A stretch of DNA of 64,000 nt from Pseudomonas sp. ML2-2023-3 (GCF_037055275.1 NZ_CP146343.1:2142501-2206500); one strand, 5' to 3'. Positions 18,330 to 27,023 are shown, numbered from the stretch's first letter. Notes: generated from the letters alone by a model not told the origin. Program-made: numbers and translations.

Positions 18330-18414
18330 TGGGAGCGGGCTTGCCCGCGATTGAATCAAAGCGGTGTGCCTGGCGCATCGCGGCGGCGAAATCGCGAGCG
18401 AGCCCGCTCCCACA
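18330..18414. repeat. Inverted REP pair (GGGAGCGGGCTTGCCCGCGA family)
   Basis: Left unit GGGAGCGGGCTTGCCCGCGA, right unit TCGCGAGCGAGCCCGCTCCC. It follows the OmpA-family gene. Confidence 0.75.
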
Positions 18415-18553
18415 ACGGGTTCTGTCGCCCATACAGTTTTCCCCCGCACACCCCCTGTACGGCTTAGTTAAGTGACAACTGTGCCCGTACACTTCTAAAC
18501 TGTTCCGGTATTGTTCTCCACAAAAATAAAGTTTGAACATCGAGAGCGGCGCC

Positions 18554-20026
18554 ATGACCAACCTTTTGCTCTATCAACGTATCGCTCAGCAGTTGGCTGA
18601 GGATATTCGGCGTGGCGTTTATCAGCCTGGCGAACGTGTGCCTTCGGTTCGCAAGATGAGCTCTCAGCTCAACGTGAGCCATGCCACGGTGTTGCAGGCT
18701 TACGCCAATCTTGAAGATCAGGGCTTGATCAGGGCACGGCCGCAGTCCGGCTATTACGTGCACCAGACCCCCGCATTGACTGCGCCCACGCCTGATATCG
18801 CACGCGTGGAGCGTCCGGGCCTGGTCACCCGCAGCAGCATCATCCAGCAAGTATTGGTCGAATCCCGTCGCGAAGGCGTGTTCCCGCTGGGCGCAGCCGT
18901 GCCCAGTGTCGATTACTTGCCTGTACGGGCGCTGCATCAGCAATTGGCCAAGGTCACGCGCTTTCATAGCCCGCGGGCGTTCAGCTACATGTTCAGTCCG
19001 GGTTTTGAGCCGTTGCGCCGGCAGGTGGCAATCCGCATGCGTGACGCTGGAGTGGTGGTCGATCCCAGCGAAGTGATCATTACCCACGGCTGTGTCGATG
19101 CGCTGCAAATGTCGTTGCGCGTGCTGACCCGTCCCGGAGACCTGATCGCGGCTGAGTCGCCGACTTACTACGGGCTGCTGCAGCTGGCTGACCTGCTGGG
19201 CTTGAAAGTCATCGAGATCCCCAGCGATCCTGCTACTGGCATGAGCCTGGAAGCCTTGCAGCTGGCGGCCAATCAATGGTCGATCAAGGCCTTGGTACTG
19301 ACCACGCGCCTGAGCAATCCCCTTGGCGGGACCATGCCGGAAGAGCGGCAAAAGCAGTTGCTGCGTCTGGCTTCCGATTTTGATATCCAGATTGTCGAAG
19401 ACGATATCTACGGCGAGTTGATGTTTGAGGTTGGGCGCACCAAGGCGCTGAAAGCCTATGATCGTCTGGATCGGGTCATTTATTGTTCGAGTTTTTCCAA
19501 AACCCTGTCCCCCGGCGTGCGTATCGGCTGGATGATCGCCGGCAAGTTTCAGCAGGAAATCCAGCGTCTGCAAACCTTTACCACCCATTCGGCATGCAGT
19601 GTGACGCAGATGGGGGTGGCGGCTTACCTTGAAAACGGCGGTTACGATCGCCATTTACGTTACATCCGCCAGGAATACAGAAAGAACCTGAGTGCGTTCC
19701 AGCTGGCTGTTCAGCAGCACTTTCCGGAAGGGACGCAGATGTCACGGCCTAGCGGGGGCTTTATCTTGTGGGTCAGTTTGCCGGGCCGGGTCAACACCCA
19801 GGAACTGCATGTCCGGGCATTGCAGCAAGGTATCAGCATCGCGCCGGGACTGATTTTCAGTAATACCGAGCAGTTTAACCACTGCATACGACTTAACTGT
19901 GCCACACCCTGGAACCGGGAAGCCGATCGGGCCCTGATGACCCTTGGCATGCTTGCCAATCAGCTGTGCCAGGAAGCCGCAGGCCTGTACGGAGGAAGCT
20001 CGGCAGCTGTCGGGATGGCATTTTGA
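18554..20026 (+). CDS. MocR/GntR-type regulator with aminotransferase domain
   Basis: A 490-residue fusion of an N-terminal GntR winged helix (about 1-75) and a PLP fold-type I aminotransferase-like domain, with the PLP lysine in SSFSKTLSPGVRIGW. MocR proteins usually act as PLP-responsive regulators rather than as enzymes, although YdcR-type members like this are often annotated as aminotransferases. GAGAGCGG precedes the ATG; an upstream TTG at 18533 is less likely. No neighbouring target gene is evident. Confidence 0.85.
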   Translation: MTNLLLYQRIAQQLAEDIRRGVYQPGERVPSVRKMSSQLNVSHATVLQAYANLEDQGLIRARPQSGYYVHQTPALTAPTPDIARVERPGLVTRSSIIQQVLVESRREGVFPLGAAVPSVDYLPVRALHQQLAKVTRFHSPRAFSYMFSPGFEPLRRQVAIRMRDAGVVVDPSEVIITHGCVDALQMSLRVLTRPGDLIAAESPTYYGLLQLADLLGLKVIEIPSDPATGMSLEALQLAANQWSIKALVLTTRLSNPLGGTMPEERQKQLLRLASDFDIQIVEDDIYGELMFEVGRTKALKAYDRLDRVIYCSSFSKTLSPGVRIGWMIAGKFQQEIQRLQTFTTHSACSVTQMGVAAYLENGGYDRHLRYIRQEYRKNLSAFQLAVQQHFPEGTQMSRPSGGFILWVSLPGRVNTQELHVRALQQGISIAPGLIFSNTEQFNHCIRLNCATPWNREADRALMTLGMLANQLCQEAAGLYGGSSAAVGMAF

Positions 20027-20097
20027 CCATAATCACCTTGTCACCCTGTGCGTAAAGCGCGAGCATACGCACCTGAACCGTTAAAGCTGTGGGAGTT

Positions 20098-20571
20098 ATG
20101 AGAGCGACATTTTGTGTTGGCCTTATGTTGGTGGGCGCCTTGAGTGCGCTTAATGCTGTGGCCGCGACAGCGGCACCTGTACAACCTCCATCAACCTCCA
20201 GTCAGGCGCAATCTGCCCACTCGCCCGCCAAGCCTGGCGCCAGTGCGAAAAAGGCACCGGTCAAAAAGCGTGCACCGATCGCATCCAAATCCAAGTCGGC
20301 CCATGAAATCGCCAAGAAGCGATTGCCTGCGGCGACTCTCGACTTGCGTTTGCCGCCCGAGATGGTCAAGCAGCTGCATCCTTTGGGCACTGTTCCCATG
20401 CCTGTGCACAAGCCGTTGCTGCCCAACATGTTTGGCGAGAAACCCGCCGAAGACAGCCCTTTTCAGCTCAACGGGCGGTTGCTCAGCAATGAGATGAACC
20501 TGCAGTTGCGCAATGAGGCCCGTCACAATGAAATCGAAGGCGCTGCGCTGGATTTCGAGTTCAAGCAATAA
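20098..20571 (+). CDS. Conserved exported protein of unknown function
   Basis: A 157-residue protein with a clear signal peptide (MRATFCVGLMLVGALSALNAVAA), a low-complexity Ala/Pro/Ser/Lys linker (about 30-70) and a conserved C-terminal region starting at about residue 73. The ribosome site is poor for the ATG (GGGAG only 2 bases away); a GTG nine bases upstream is an alternative. I recognise no domain. The basic linker could bind nucleic acid, lipopolysaccharide or peptidoglycan. Confidence 0.65.
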   Translation: MRATFCVGLMLVGALSALNAVAATAAPVQPPSTSSQAQSAHSPAKPGASAKKAPVKKRAPIASKSKSAHEIAKKRLPAATLDLRLPPEMVKQLHPLGTVPMPVHKPLLPNMFGEKPAEDSPFQLNGRLLSNEMNLQLRNEARHNEIEGAALDFEFKQ

Positions 20572-20602
20572 GTGTCGAGTGCTCAAAAACAGGCTTCTAA
20601 AC

Positions 20603-20616
20603 TGACTGCTCAGTCA
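20603..20616. promoter_or_regulatory. Perfect TGACT-N4-AGTCA palindrome
   Basis: TGACTGCTCAGTCA lies 109 bases before the YkgJ-type gene. The same architecture, with a different centre, occurs at 26532-26545 before the crotonase gene. Two exact copies in a 64-kb window suggest a shared TetR-like operator, but I cannot name the regulator. Confidence 0.3.
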
Positions 20617-20724
20617 CTGTCGTTTATCAGCACATTCTGCTGAACGGTCAATTTCAAACACCTGTTCCAGCGAGTACTATCCCTTGTCATCAACACACTT
20701 TGCCCCGAATGAGGTGCTAACGTC

Positions 20725-20979
20725 ATGAATTGCCGTGAAGGCTGTGGCGCTTGCTGCATCGCCCCTTCCATCAGTACACCGCTGCCTGGCATGCCCAATG
20801 GCAAGCCGGCCGGGGAACGCTGCCTGCATCTTTCAGCCGACTACTTGTGTGGTTTGTTCGGCCAGCCACAACGTCCTGCAGTCTGTGGCGACTTCAAGGC
20901 CGACATCGAGGTATGCGGCAATAACCGGGAAGAAGCCATTAACCTGATCGGTTGGTGGGAGCAGATGACCGCGGCATAG
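20725..20979 (+). CDS. YkgJ-family cysteine cluster protein
   Basis: An 84-residue small protein with an N-terminal CxxxCxxCC cluster (Cys3, 7, 10, 11) and further Cys at about 33, 42, 52 and 62, typical of the YkgJ family that is thought to bind zinc or an Fe-S cluster. The start follows GAGGTG by 7 bases. The family function is unknown. Confidence 0.8.
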   Translation: MNCREGCGACCIAPSISTPLPGMPNGKPAGERCLHLSADYLCGLFGQPQRPAVCGDFKADIEVCGNNREEAINLIGWWEQMTAA

Positions 20980-21026
20980 TGTGTTTGTGACCAGTGAACA
21001 GACCTTCAACAATAAGGAATAAGACA

Positions 21027-21635
21027 ATGGGTTCGTTGCATCGAGTGGCATTGGTATGTGGTTTGAGTGTTCTGCTGGTGGGCGTGGCGCAGGCCGAAGA
21101 CTGGAAGGTCGCCAAGGATCAGGACGGCATCAAGGTCTCGCTGAGTGAAGTCGCCGGCTCCCAATACAAGGCCTACCAGGGCGTGACGACCATCAAGGCG
21201 CCGCTGGCCAAGATCAGCAAAATACAGGAAGACGTGGCGGGCGCTTGTGCCTGGATCCATGAATGCCAATCGCAAAAGCTGCTCAAGCATGAAGGCGATC
21301 AGAGCTGGACCTACACCCAGTTCAAAACACCTTGGCCGGTCACCCCGCGGGATTCGGTGCTGCTGGTGACGACTGCACAGGGCGCAGATGGCAGCCTGAC
21401 CCGTACGCTCAAAGGCATGCCGACCTACGTCCCGGAAGAAAAGGGCTTTGTGCGGGTGGCTCAGGTCAATGGTTTCTGGAAGCTTGTGCCTAAAGGCGAC
21501 AACTTGACCGAGGTGACGTATCAGGTTCATACCGAGCCGGGCGGCAGCGTGCCTTCCTGGTTGGCCAACAAGTTTGTGGTCGATGCCCCGTTCAATACCC
21601 TCAAGGGGCTTAAGGAGCGTGCTGAAAAGCCATAA
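21027..21635 (+). CDS. START-domain exported protein
   Basis: A 202-residue protein with a signal peptide (cleavage near GVAQA-ED) followed by a START/SRPBCC hydrophobic-ligand-binding fold, recognised from DGIKVSLSEVAGSQYKAYQG and the FKTPWPVTPRDSV stretch typical of bacterial START proteins. AAGGAA precedes the ATG. It probably binds a lipid or hydrophobic ligand in the periplasm. Confidence 0.78.
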   Translation: MGSLHRVALVCGLSVLLVGVAQAEDWKVAKDQDGIKVSLSEVAGSQYKAYQGVTTIKAPLAKISKIQEDVAGACAWIHECQSQKLLKHEGDQSWTYTQFKTPWPVTPRDSVLLVTTAQGADGSLTRTLKGMPTYVPEEKGFVRVAQVNGFWKLVPKGDNLTEVTYQVHTEPGGSVPSWLANKFVVDAPFNTLKGLKERAEKP

Positions 21636-21898
21636 CGCTGATCGGGCATGTCTGGTCCTGGGCAGCGCATCTGTCCAGGTGCCGGGTGCAGGTTTTGCAG
21701 GCAAGCGTAAAACCTGTTGAAATTCATGGCTTACCCCTTGGCAGGCGCTGCGCCGTGGAGCTACTCTGCATCCAGACCAGCGAAGTAATCGACTGGCTCT
21801 GATCTTGTTCGCTACATGCTTATTACTCCCCTTGTCACGGCATACCTGCTGCCGATAGGGGAGCGCTGAATGTCTATCCATTGCGAGGAGGACGTTTC

Positions 21899-22240
21899 AT
21901 GAGCACAGCCCATCAAGAAGACCTCAGCAGCTATGTGCTGCGCCGCATGAAAGAAGGCGGTTTTGATTTTTCACGCATCCATCCAATCGAGTTTTACGCG
22001 ATCTTCCCGGACGAGGAGCGGGCGCGCAGGGCTGCAGGTAAATTTTGTGGTGAATCCCTGAACGCACAAATCAATGTGCGTGATGACGGGGCGTGGTATC
22101 TGGAATTAAGCAAAGTGATGTACGCCACCTATGGTGGTATCGGTGATTTTGAGCAGGACTTTGAAGCTGTCGTGGTACCCCTGGGCGGCATTATTGAAGG
22201 CTGGGGTGTAAAGCAGGAGGTGCGCGGCCTGTTGAATTGA
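21899..22240 (+). CDS. rraB: Ribonuclease E inhibitor RraB family
   Basis: A 113-residue protein of the RraB fold, with the family phrases HPIEFYAIFPDEE and QDFEAVVVPLGG followed by GWGVK. RraB binds RNase E and alters mRNA turnover in enteric bacteria. GAGGAGG lies 6 bases before the ATG at 21899. Transcription ends at the strong hairpin at 22329. Confidence 0.8.
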   Translation: MSTAHQEDLSSYVLRRMKEGGFDFSRIHPIEFYAIFPDEERARRAAGKFCGESLNAQINVRDDGAWYLELSKVMYATYGGIGDFEQDFEAVVVPLGGIIEGWGVKQEVRGLLN

Positions 22241-22328
22241 TAGATGTTTGACCGGTTAGCGGCTGGCCTCAGGGCTGGCCGTTCTGGTTTTTGCGCCAGG
22301 CAATTGAGCCCTCGCAACCTGTAGTCGA

Positions 22329-22357
22329 CGAAGACGCGCAGCAGCTGCGCGTCTTCG
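22329..22357. terminator. Perfect 13-bp hairpin between convergent genes
   Basis: CGAAGACGCGCAG and CTGCGCGTCTTCG pair perfectly around a three-base loop. It separates rraB from the small membrane protein on the other strand and can serve both. The flanking T-runs are weak. Confidence 0.65.
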
Positions 22358-22373
22358 GTATTTGGGCGAGTCT

Positions 22374-22469
22374 TTAGCCGATGACCTTGGTCAAGTTCGG
22401 CAAGATCAGCAGCAAGGTGGTAGCAAAGAGGATGAGTCCGGCCTGGCGTACTTTCGTATGTTTAAACAT
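22374..22469 (-). CDS. 31-residue single-span membrane microprotein
   Basis: The frame reads MFKHTKVRQAGLILFATTLL followed by LILPNLTKVIG. A basic N-terminus, one roughly 17-residue transmembrane segment (about 10-26) and a short tail give an inside-to-outside topology. AAAGG lies about 9 bases before the ATG. It has its own space between terminator-like hairpins. It looks like a genuine small membrane protein, with no known function that I can assign. Confidence 0.6.
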   Translation of the reverse strand: MFKHTKVRQAGLILFATTLLLILPNLTKVIG

Positions 22470-22882
22470 GGCTATCTGCCTTTTTTTGTTATTCCTGAAC
22501 GACAATGCCTGCGCCAAGAGCGCCACGCCTTGAAAACAAAGCGGTCCTGACGACAGGCTTAACCTTAGAGCCCCCATAAGATATGGCTTAGAACCCTTTA
22601 ACATCATTCAAGTGCAGTAAGTTTCTAAAACGCTATTAGGTTTCTTGAGTTCGCCCTGTCAGCCCGTTGCTAGACGCAACGGGCTCTTTGGTCGTGAATA
22701 TTCTTAGCGCCCTACCGTTCGTCCGGGAGCATTGTCCAGCCAGGTTTTGCCCTGCAAAAGCCCGGTGCCGTCAGGCTTGAGGGGGTATTACTACGTTCAG
22801 TACTTGCCATGAATTGCCCTTTCAAGGCAGGCTCTGTCGAGTTGCTATCACTACTTTCGCCTTTATCGTGCCAGGTACTTTT
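22470..22882. other. Intergenic region between microprotein and amidotransferase
   Basis: About 410 bases. It must hold the promoters for both flanking genes. A hairpin with perfect 10-bp arms AGCCCGTTGC/GCAACGGGCT lies at 22661-22685 and is followed by CTTTGG, which could end a short plus-strand transcript. I see no further coding frame that I believe. Confidence 0.45.
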
Positions 22883-23605
22883 ATGTCGCTACGCATCTGC
22901 ATTCTGGAAACCGACATTCTGCGTCCAGAGTTTGTTGATCAATATCAGGGTTACGGGCAGATGTTCGTGCGCCTGTTCTCCACGCAGCCTATCGCGGCAC
23001 AATTCAGTGTTTTCAACGTGATGCATGGCGAGTATCCGTCTGACGACCAGTCTTTCGATGCTTATCTGGTAACCGGCAGCAAAGCTGACTCGTTTGGTTC
23101 CGATCCCTGGATCCAGACCTTGAAAACCTATTTGCTGACCCGCTATGAACGAGGCGACAAGCTGCTCGGTGTCTGTTTTGGTCATCAATTGCTGGCGCTT
23201 CTGCTGGGCGGCAAGAGCGAGCGCGCTATCCAGGGCTGGGGTGTCGGAACCCATCAGTACAAGCTGGCCGCCAAGGCGCCGTGGATGAGCCCAGTGGTTG
23301 AAGAGTTGACGCTACTGATCAGCCACCAGGACCAGGTCACGGCCTTGCCGGAAAACGCCACGGTAATCGCCTCCAGCGATTTCTGCCCGTATGCCGCTTA
23401 CCACATCAACGACCAGGTGCTGTGCTTCCAGGGGCATCCCGAGTTTATCCACGACTATTCGCGGGCCTTGCTTGACCTGCGCCAGGAACATTTGGGCGAG
23501 CAGATCTACAGCTCCGGCATCGCCAGCCTGGATCAGGACCATCATGGGCGCACGGTTGCCGAGTGGATGATGCGTTTTGTTTCGCACAAGCCGCAAACCG
23601 CCTGA
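22883..23605 (+). CDS. Class I glutamine amidotransferase-like protein
   Basis: A 240-residue stand-alone GATase1 domain. The nucleophile is Cys98 in LLGVCFGHQLL, and the catalytic His/Glu are in CFQGHPEF near residue 192. It resembles the GMP-synthase-like amidotransferases, several of which act in gamma-glutamyl or polyamine breakdown. The partner synthetase is not adjacent, so the acceptor is unknown. The start at 22883 gives the usual LRICILETD N-terminus. Confidence 0.82.
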   Translation: MSLRICILETDILRPEFVDQYQGYGQMFVRLFSTQPIAAQFSVFNVMHGEYPSDDQSFDAYLVTGSKADSFGSDPWIQTLKTYLLTRYERGDKLLGVCFGHQLLALLLGGKSERAIQGWGVGTHQYKLAAKAPWMSPVVEELTLLISHQDQVTALPENATVIASSDFCPYAAYHINDQVLCFQGHPEFIHDYSRALLDLRQEHLGEQIYSSGIASLDQDHHGRTVAEWMMRFVSHKPQTA

Positions 23606-23621
23606 TACCCGGTTTGGCCCT

Positions 23622-23707
23622 TGTGGGAGCGGGCTTGCTCGCGATGGTTTCTACTCGGCATCGCTGATGCACCGAGTTGTTTGAATCGCGAGCAATCCCG
23701 CTCCCAC
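23622..23707. repeat. Inverted REP pair between convergent genes
   Basis: Left unit TGTGGGAGCGGGCTTGCTCG, right unit CGCGAGCAATCCCGCTCCCAC, sitting between the amidotransferase and corA 3' ends. Confidence 0.78.
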
Positions 23708-23715
23708 GGGGCAGG

Positions 23716-24687
23716 TTACAGCCAACCAGAGCGCTTGAAGCTCGCCCACAGGCCGGTCACGCCCACCGCAATAAACCCCAGTACGCCGAAATAACCGTAA
23801 TGCCAGCTTAGCTCCGGCATGTTCTGGAAGTTCATCCCGTAAATGCCCGCCACTGCAGTGGGGAAGGCCAAAATGGCCGCCCAGGCTGCGAATTTGCGCT
23901 GCACGATGCTCTGGCGTGAGGACTCCAGCAACACGACGATCTCAATCGTCTGGGTGGCGATATCACGCAGGTTGGTGAGGTCTTCCATCTGGCGGGTGAC
24001 ATGAATCTGCACATCGCGAAAATACGGGCGCATGTTCTTGTCGATAAAGGGGAACGTCAGGCGTTGCAGTTCTTCGCTGATTTCCACCATGGGCGCCACA
24101 TAACGGCGCAGTCGCAGCACGTCGCGGCGCAGGCCATGCAAGTGCACGATGTCAGCTTCATTGAGGGCGTTGCCCATGATGCTTTGTTCAAGCTGTTCGA
24201 TTTCGGCGTGGATGGCCTGGCTGACGGGCTGATAGCTCTCAGTCACGAAGTCGAGCAGGGCGTACAGGACAAAGTCCTCGCCATGCTCCAGCAGCAGCGG
24301 GCGAGCCTCACAGCGCTGGCGCACGGACTTGTACGAAGCCGAGTGGCCATTGCGGCTGGTGATGATGTAGCCGTTGCCAGCAAAGATATGGGTTTCTACA
24401 AACTCCAGCTGGCCTTCATGGCGAATGGGCGAGTAGATAACGATAAACAGCGCGTCGCCGAAGGTTTCGAGTTTGGGCCGGCTATGTTGCTCAAGGGCAT
24501 CTTCGATGGCCAGTTCATGCAGATTGAACTGGCGCTGCAAGTTGCTCAGCTCTTGCGCGTCGGGCTGCTCCAGACCAATCCAGACGAAGTGGTCGGGCTT
24601 TTTGGCCCACTCGATCCCTTCGTCCAGAGTGATATTGGTGACTTTCTTGCCTGCGCTGTAAACCGCAGCAGCAACAACTCTCCCCAT
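23716..24687 (-). CDS. corA: CorA-family Mg2+/Co2+ transporter
   Basis: A 323-residue protein with a long cytoplasmic N-terminal domain, a long stalk helix and two C-terminal membrane helices. The selectivity motif YGMNFQNMP lies in the loop between the helices. It forms a homopentameric magnesium channel in the inner membrane. Some family members instead export zinc, which the sequence alone cannot exclude. Confidence 0.88.
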   Translation of the reverse strand: MGRVVAAAVYSAGKKVTNITLDEGIEWAKKPDHFVWIGLEQPDAQELSNLQRQFNLHELAIEDALEQHSRPKLETFGDALFIVIYSPIRHEGQLEFVETHIFAGNGYIITSRNGHSASYKSVRQRCEARPLLLEHGEDFVLYALLDFVTESYQPVSQAIHAEIEQLEQSIMGNALNEADIVHLHGLRRDVLRLRRYVAPMVEISEELQRLTFPFIDKNMRPYFRDVQIHVTRQMEDLTNLRDIATQTIEIVVLLESSRQSIVQRKFAAWAAILAFPTAVAGIYGMNFQNMPELSWHYGYFGVLGFIAVGVTGLWASFKRSGWL

Positions 24688-24770
24688 AGTTCTAATCGCT
24701 TCTTCTTCAAAGGGTTATGGCACGAAGATGCAGCTTAGCGCGCAATCCACCACTTTGAGTCTACAAACGT

Positions 24771-25553
24771 TCAGAGGTTCGGGTTGGACGCAGTCGAGTT
24801 GCCCCCTGCCACGGGCGGCACGTGACGGTTTTGTTGGCTCAGCAACTCACGATCCATGGCTTCGATGCACTCGCGCATCTGCTCGTGGCACTGCTCCATG
24901 AGTTGCGGGATGTCGTCCAGAGTCAGGCCGGCGGTCGGGATCGCGGGCAAGGAGCGGATCTGGATATCGGCACTGTGCCAGCGGTTGAGCTTAAGGTGCT
25001 GGCTATAGGTGCTGACACACACCGGCACAATAGGCACTCCGGCAGTAATTGCCATCTGGAATGCGCCTTTTTTGAAGGGCAGCAGGGTTTTGCCCAGATT
25101 GCGCGTGCCTTCCGGAAAAACCCAGATGGACGTGTCTTTTTCCTGCAGGGTGCGGGTAGTGGTCAGCATCGATTTGCGGGCTTTCTGGGCGTTGCCCCGA
25201 TCAATCAGCACGTTGCCCGCCAGCCAGAACAGTTGGCCGAACAACGGTACCCACTTAAGGCTTTTCTTGCCGATGCACACCGTGCGGTGCGGCACTACGT
25301 TGCCGAACACAAACAGATCGTAGTTGGATTGATGGTTGGCAATGACCACACAGCTTTGCGGCTTGTCCATCAACGGCCCAACCTCGGTCTTGAGCTTGTA
25401 GCCCAGGATCCATCTGGATGGCCAGGCATACAGTCGTGCGCACAGACGACTGTTGTCCGGGTTGAAAGGACGACAGATACCCAGCAGTACACCCAGCACG
25501 CCTGCGATCATAAAATGCAGACACATCAACAACATACGTATCGAAAGTAGCAT
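24771..25553 (-). CDS. plsC: 1-acyl-sn-glycerol-3-phosphate acyltransferase
   Basis: A 260-residue LPLAT-family enzyme with a hydrophobic N-terminal anchor, the catalytic NHQSNYD (the HX4D motif in modified form, His with Asp four residues on) and the acyl-acceptor motif FPEGTRN. It makes phosphatidic acid at the inner membrane. The C-terminal 25 residues (LSQQNRHVPPVAGGN) are a low-complexity tail. Pseudomonads have several PlsC paralogues, and which one this is I cannot say. Confidence 0.85.
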   Translation of the reverse strand: MLLSIRMLLMCLHFMIAGVLGVLLGICRPFNPDNSRLCARLYAWPSRWILGYKLKTEVGPLMDKPQSCVVIANHQSNYDLFVFGNVVPHRTVCIGKKSLKWVPLFGQLFWLAGNVLIDRGNAQKARKSMLTTTRTLQEKDTSIWVFPEGTRNLGKTLLPFKKGAFQMAITAGVPIVPVCVSTYSQHLKLNRWHSADIQIRSLPAIPTAGLTLDDIPQLMEQCHEQMRECIEAMDRELLSQQNRHVPPVAGGNSTASNPNL

Positions 25554-25772
25554 TTACAGGCTCGCGAAAACAAAAGTCGGCGCAGTGTACGGATGTGCAC
25601 TGTATTCAGCAATTACCCCGATACAACTAGGAGATGACTGAAGTTTAAGCAGTTGTTTCAACGTGCTGGTTGAGGGGCGGGCTAGAGATGTTCAGCAAGA
25701 TATGGCTCAAGGCCAGGGGAGGGAGAATCCCGACCGCAGGCTGCAATCGGGATCCGTCGACAGGGGGCAGGG

Positions 25773-26462
25773 TCAGAGCGGGTGGAGTTGATCCTCCTCG
25801 ATGGCCTTGTCCAGCGTCTCCAGCAGCGCTTTGCGTACCTTCAGTTTGGTGTTTTTGTGAGCCTTCATATTGATCTTCTTTAACTGACGGGCCACTTCGA
25901 GGGCGGCGGCCTGCAATTCTTCCGGCTTGACCACCTTGTCGAGGAAGCCTGCGTCGACGGCGGTGAGCGGGTTAAACATTTCGCCATTGATGACCGAGCG
26001 ATGGAATGCGGATTTGCGCAGCCGGTCGCGGGCCAGTTCAATGCCGGCGTGGTGCATGGTCATGCCGATCTGCACTTCGTTCAGGCCGATGCTGAATGCG
26101 CCTTCGACGCCGATGCGGTAATCCACCGACAACAACAGGAATGCGCCCTTGGCCACGGCATGACCGGTGCAAGCGATAACCACCGGGAATGGGTGCGCCA
26201 GCATGCGGCGAGCCAGGGTCGACCCCTGCCTGACCAGCTCAATGGCTTGCTCGGGGCTGGCCGTCATCACCTTCAAGTCATAACCGCCCGAGAGAATGCC
26301 AGGTTGCCCGGTAATAATGACCACCGCGCGATCCTGCTCGGCGCGGTCCAGCGCGGCATTAAACGCAGTGATCACATCCGGTGAAATGGCATTGACCTTG
26401 CCATTGCTCAAGGTCAGCGTGGCGATACCGTCTTCCAGGTGGTAGGCAATCAAGTCACTCAT
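25773..26462 (-). CDS. Crotonase/enoyl-CoA hydratase family protein
   Basis: A 229-residue crotonase-fold protein, shorter than standard enoyl-CoA hydratases (about 257). The oxyanion-hole segments are GQPGILSGGYDLK and CTGHAVAKGAFLL. The usual catalytic Glu pair is not obvious: the helix equivalent reads ALNEVQIGMTMHHAGIELARDRL. It could be a hydratase, isomerase or thioesterase-like member. AAGGA precedes the ATG. Confidence 0.78.
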   Translation of the reverse strand: MSDLIAYHLEDGIATLTLSNGKVNAISPDVITAFNAALDRAEQDRAVVIITGQPGILSGGYDLKVMTASPEQAIELVRQGSTLARRMLAHPFPVVIACTGHAVAKGAFLLLSVDYRIGVEGAFSIGLNEVQIGMTMHHAGIELARDRLRKSAFHRSVINGEMFNPLTAVDAGFLDKVVKPEELQAAALEVARQLKKINMKAHKNTKLKVRKALLETLDKAIEEDQLHPL

Positions 26463-26531
26463 GGCGCAATTCCTTGTTATGAAGTGGGGCAGACGTTACC
26501 CAGCCCCACGGCACAGGTAAAGGGCTATGAC

Positions 26532-26545
26532 TGACTGGTGAGTCA
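26532..26545. promoter_or_regulatory. TGACT-N4-AGTCA palindrome upstream of the crotonase gene
   Basis: TGACTGGTGAGTCA lies inside a larger ATGACT/AGTCAT dyad (26527-26546), about 70 bases before the crotonase start. It has the same half-sites as 20603-20616. A TetR-type repressor would suit a crotonase gene, but none is adjacent. Confidence 0.35.
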
Positions 26546-26702
26546 TGGGATTGGCCTTCGCCCTCTATATAGAAGGCAGCGGGGCAGCGATCGGGGTCGA
26601 GAGAGCAGCGCGTCAGAACCGGAATTTGGCAGAATCACCCGCGAAGGGCATGCCTCAAAAACGACTATTTTCGTAAGCACATGAAAATTCTGAAAAAAAC
26701 AT

Positions 26703-26731
26703 TTGTCATATCGAAAGCTTTCGACTACATT
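26703..26731 (+). promoter_or_regulatory. Sigma-70 promoter for tRNA-Ser
   Basis: TTGTCA (26703-26708), 17 bases, TACATT (26726-26731). The spacer holds a perfect 14-base palindrome TCGAAAGCTTTCGA (26711-26724). Transcription should start near 26738. Confidence 0.55.
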
Positions 26732-26769
26732 AGCGCGCCTCGACAGACAGAACTTGTTTGAAGAGATAC

Positions 26770-26859
26770 GGTGAAGTGTCCGAGTGGCTTAAGGAGCACG
26801 CCTGGAAAGTGTGTATACAAGAAATTGTATCGAGAGTTCGAATCTCTCCTTCACCGCCA
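26770..26859 (+). tRNA. tRNA-Ser(GGA)
   Basis: A 90-base class II tRNA: acceptor arms GGTGAAG and CTTCACC with discriminator G and encoded CCA (26857-26859), anticodon loop CTGGAAA with GGA at 26804-26806, a long variable arm and a TTCGAAT T-loop. A hairpin (26871-26911) follows. tRNA-Ser genes are frequent integration sites, and an odd operon lies just downstream. Confidence 0.95.
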
Positions 26860-26870
26860 CATTAAGTAAA

Positions 26871-26911
26871 CACAAACCCCTGATTTTCCTAGAGAAAATC
26901 GGGGGTTTGTG
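26871..26911 (+). terminator. Hairpin terminator after tRNA-Ser
   Basis: CACAAACCCC-T-GATTTTC pairs with GAAAATC and GGGGTTTGTG with one bulge around CTAGA. The following T-run is weak. Confidence 0.6.
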
Positions 26912-26936
26912 GTTTCTGGCGTCTGGAAAAGGGCAG

Positions 26937-26957
26937 TATGGGAACAATATGGGAGCA
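26937..26957 (+). repeat. Two tandem 10-base repeats beside the tRNA
   Basis: TATGGGAACA (26937-26946) and TATGGGAGCA (26948-26957) repeat with an 11-base period. Short iterated sites like this next to a tRNA 3' end resemble the arm-type integrase sites left at an attachment locus. No integrase is present. Confidence 0.35.
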
Positions 26958-27023
26958 CGACCGCTGAACGGCCCGTATTCTGCTTGAAGGCTCTTCTTCG
27001 AACTCAAATGGATTTAGACGATT

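Larger units (their letters stand above)
26463..26769. other. Intergenic region between crotonase gene and tRNA-Ser
   Basis: Contains the operator-like palindrome at 26532-26545 serving the crotonase gene and the tRNA promoter at 26703-26731. I see no coding frame. Confidence 0.55.

Noticed and set aside
17344..19654. Two minus-strand ORFs of about 400 codons opposite the lipoprotein/OmpA and MocR genes
   Set aside because: Both are antisense to recognised genes and have His/Gln-rich shadow-like composition.
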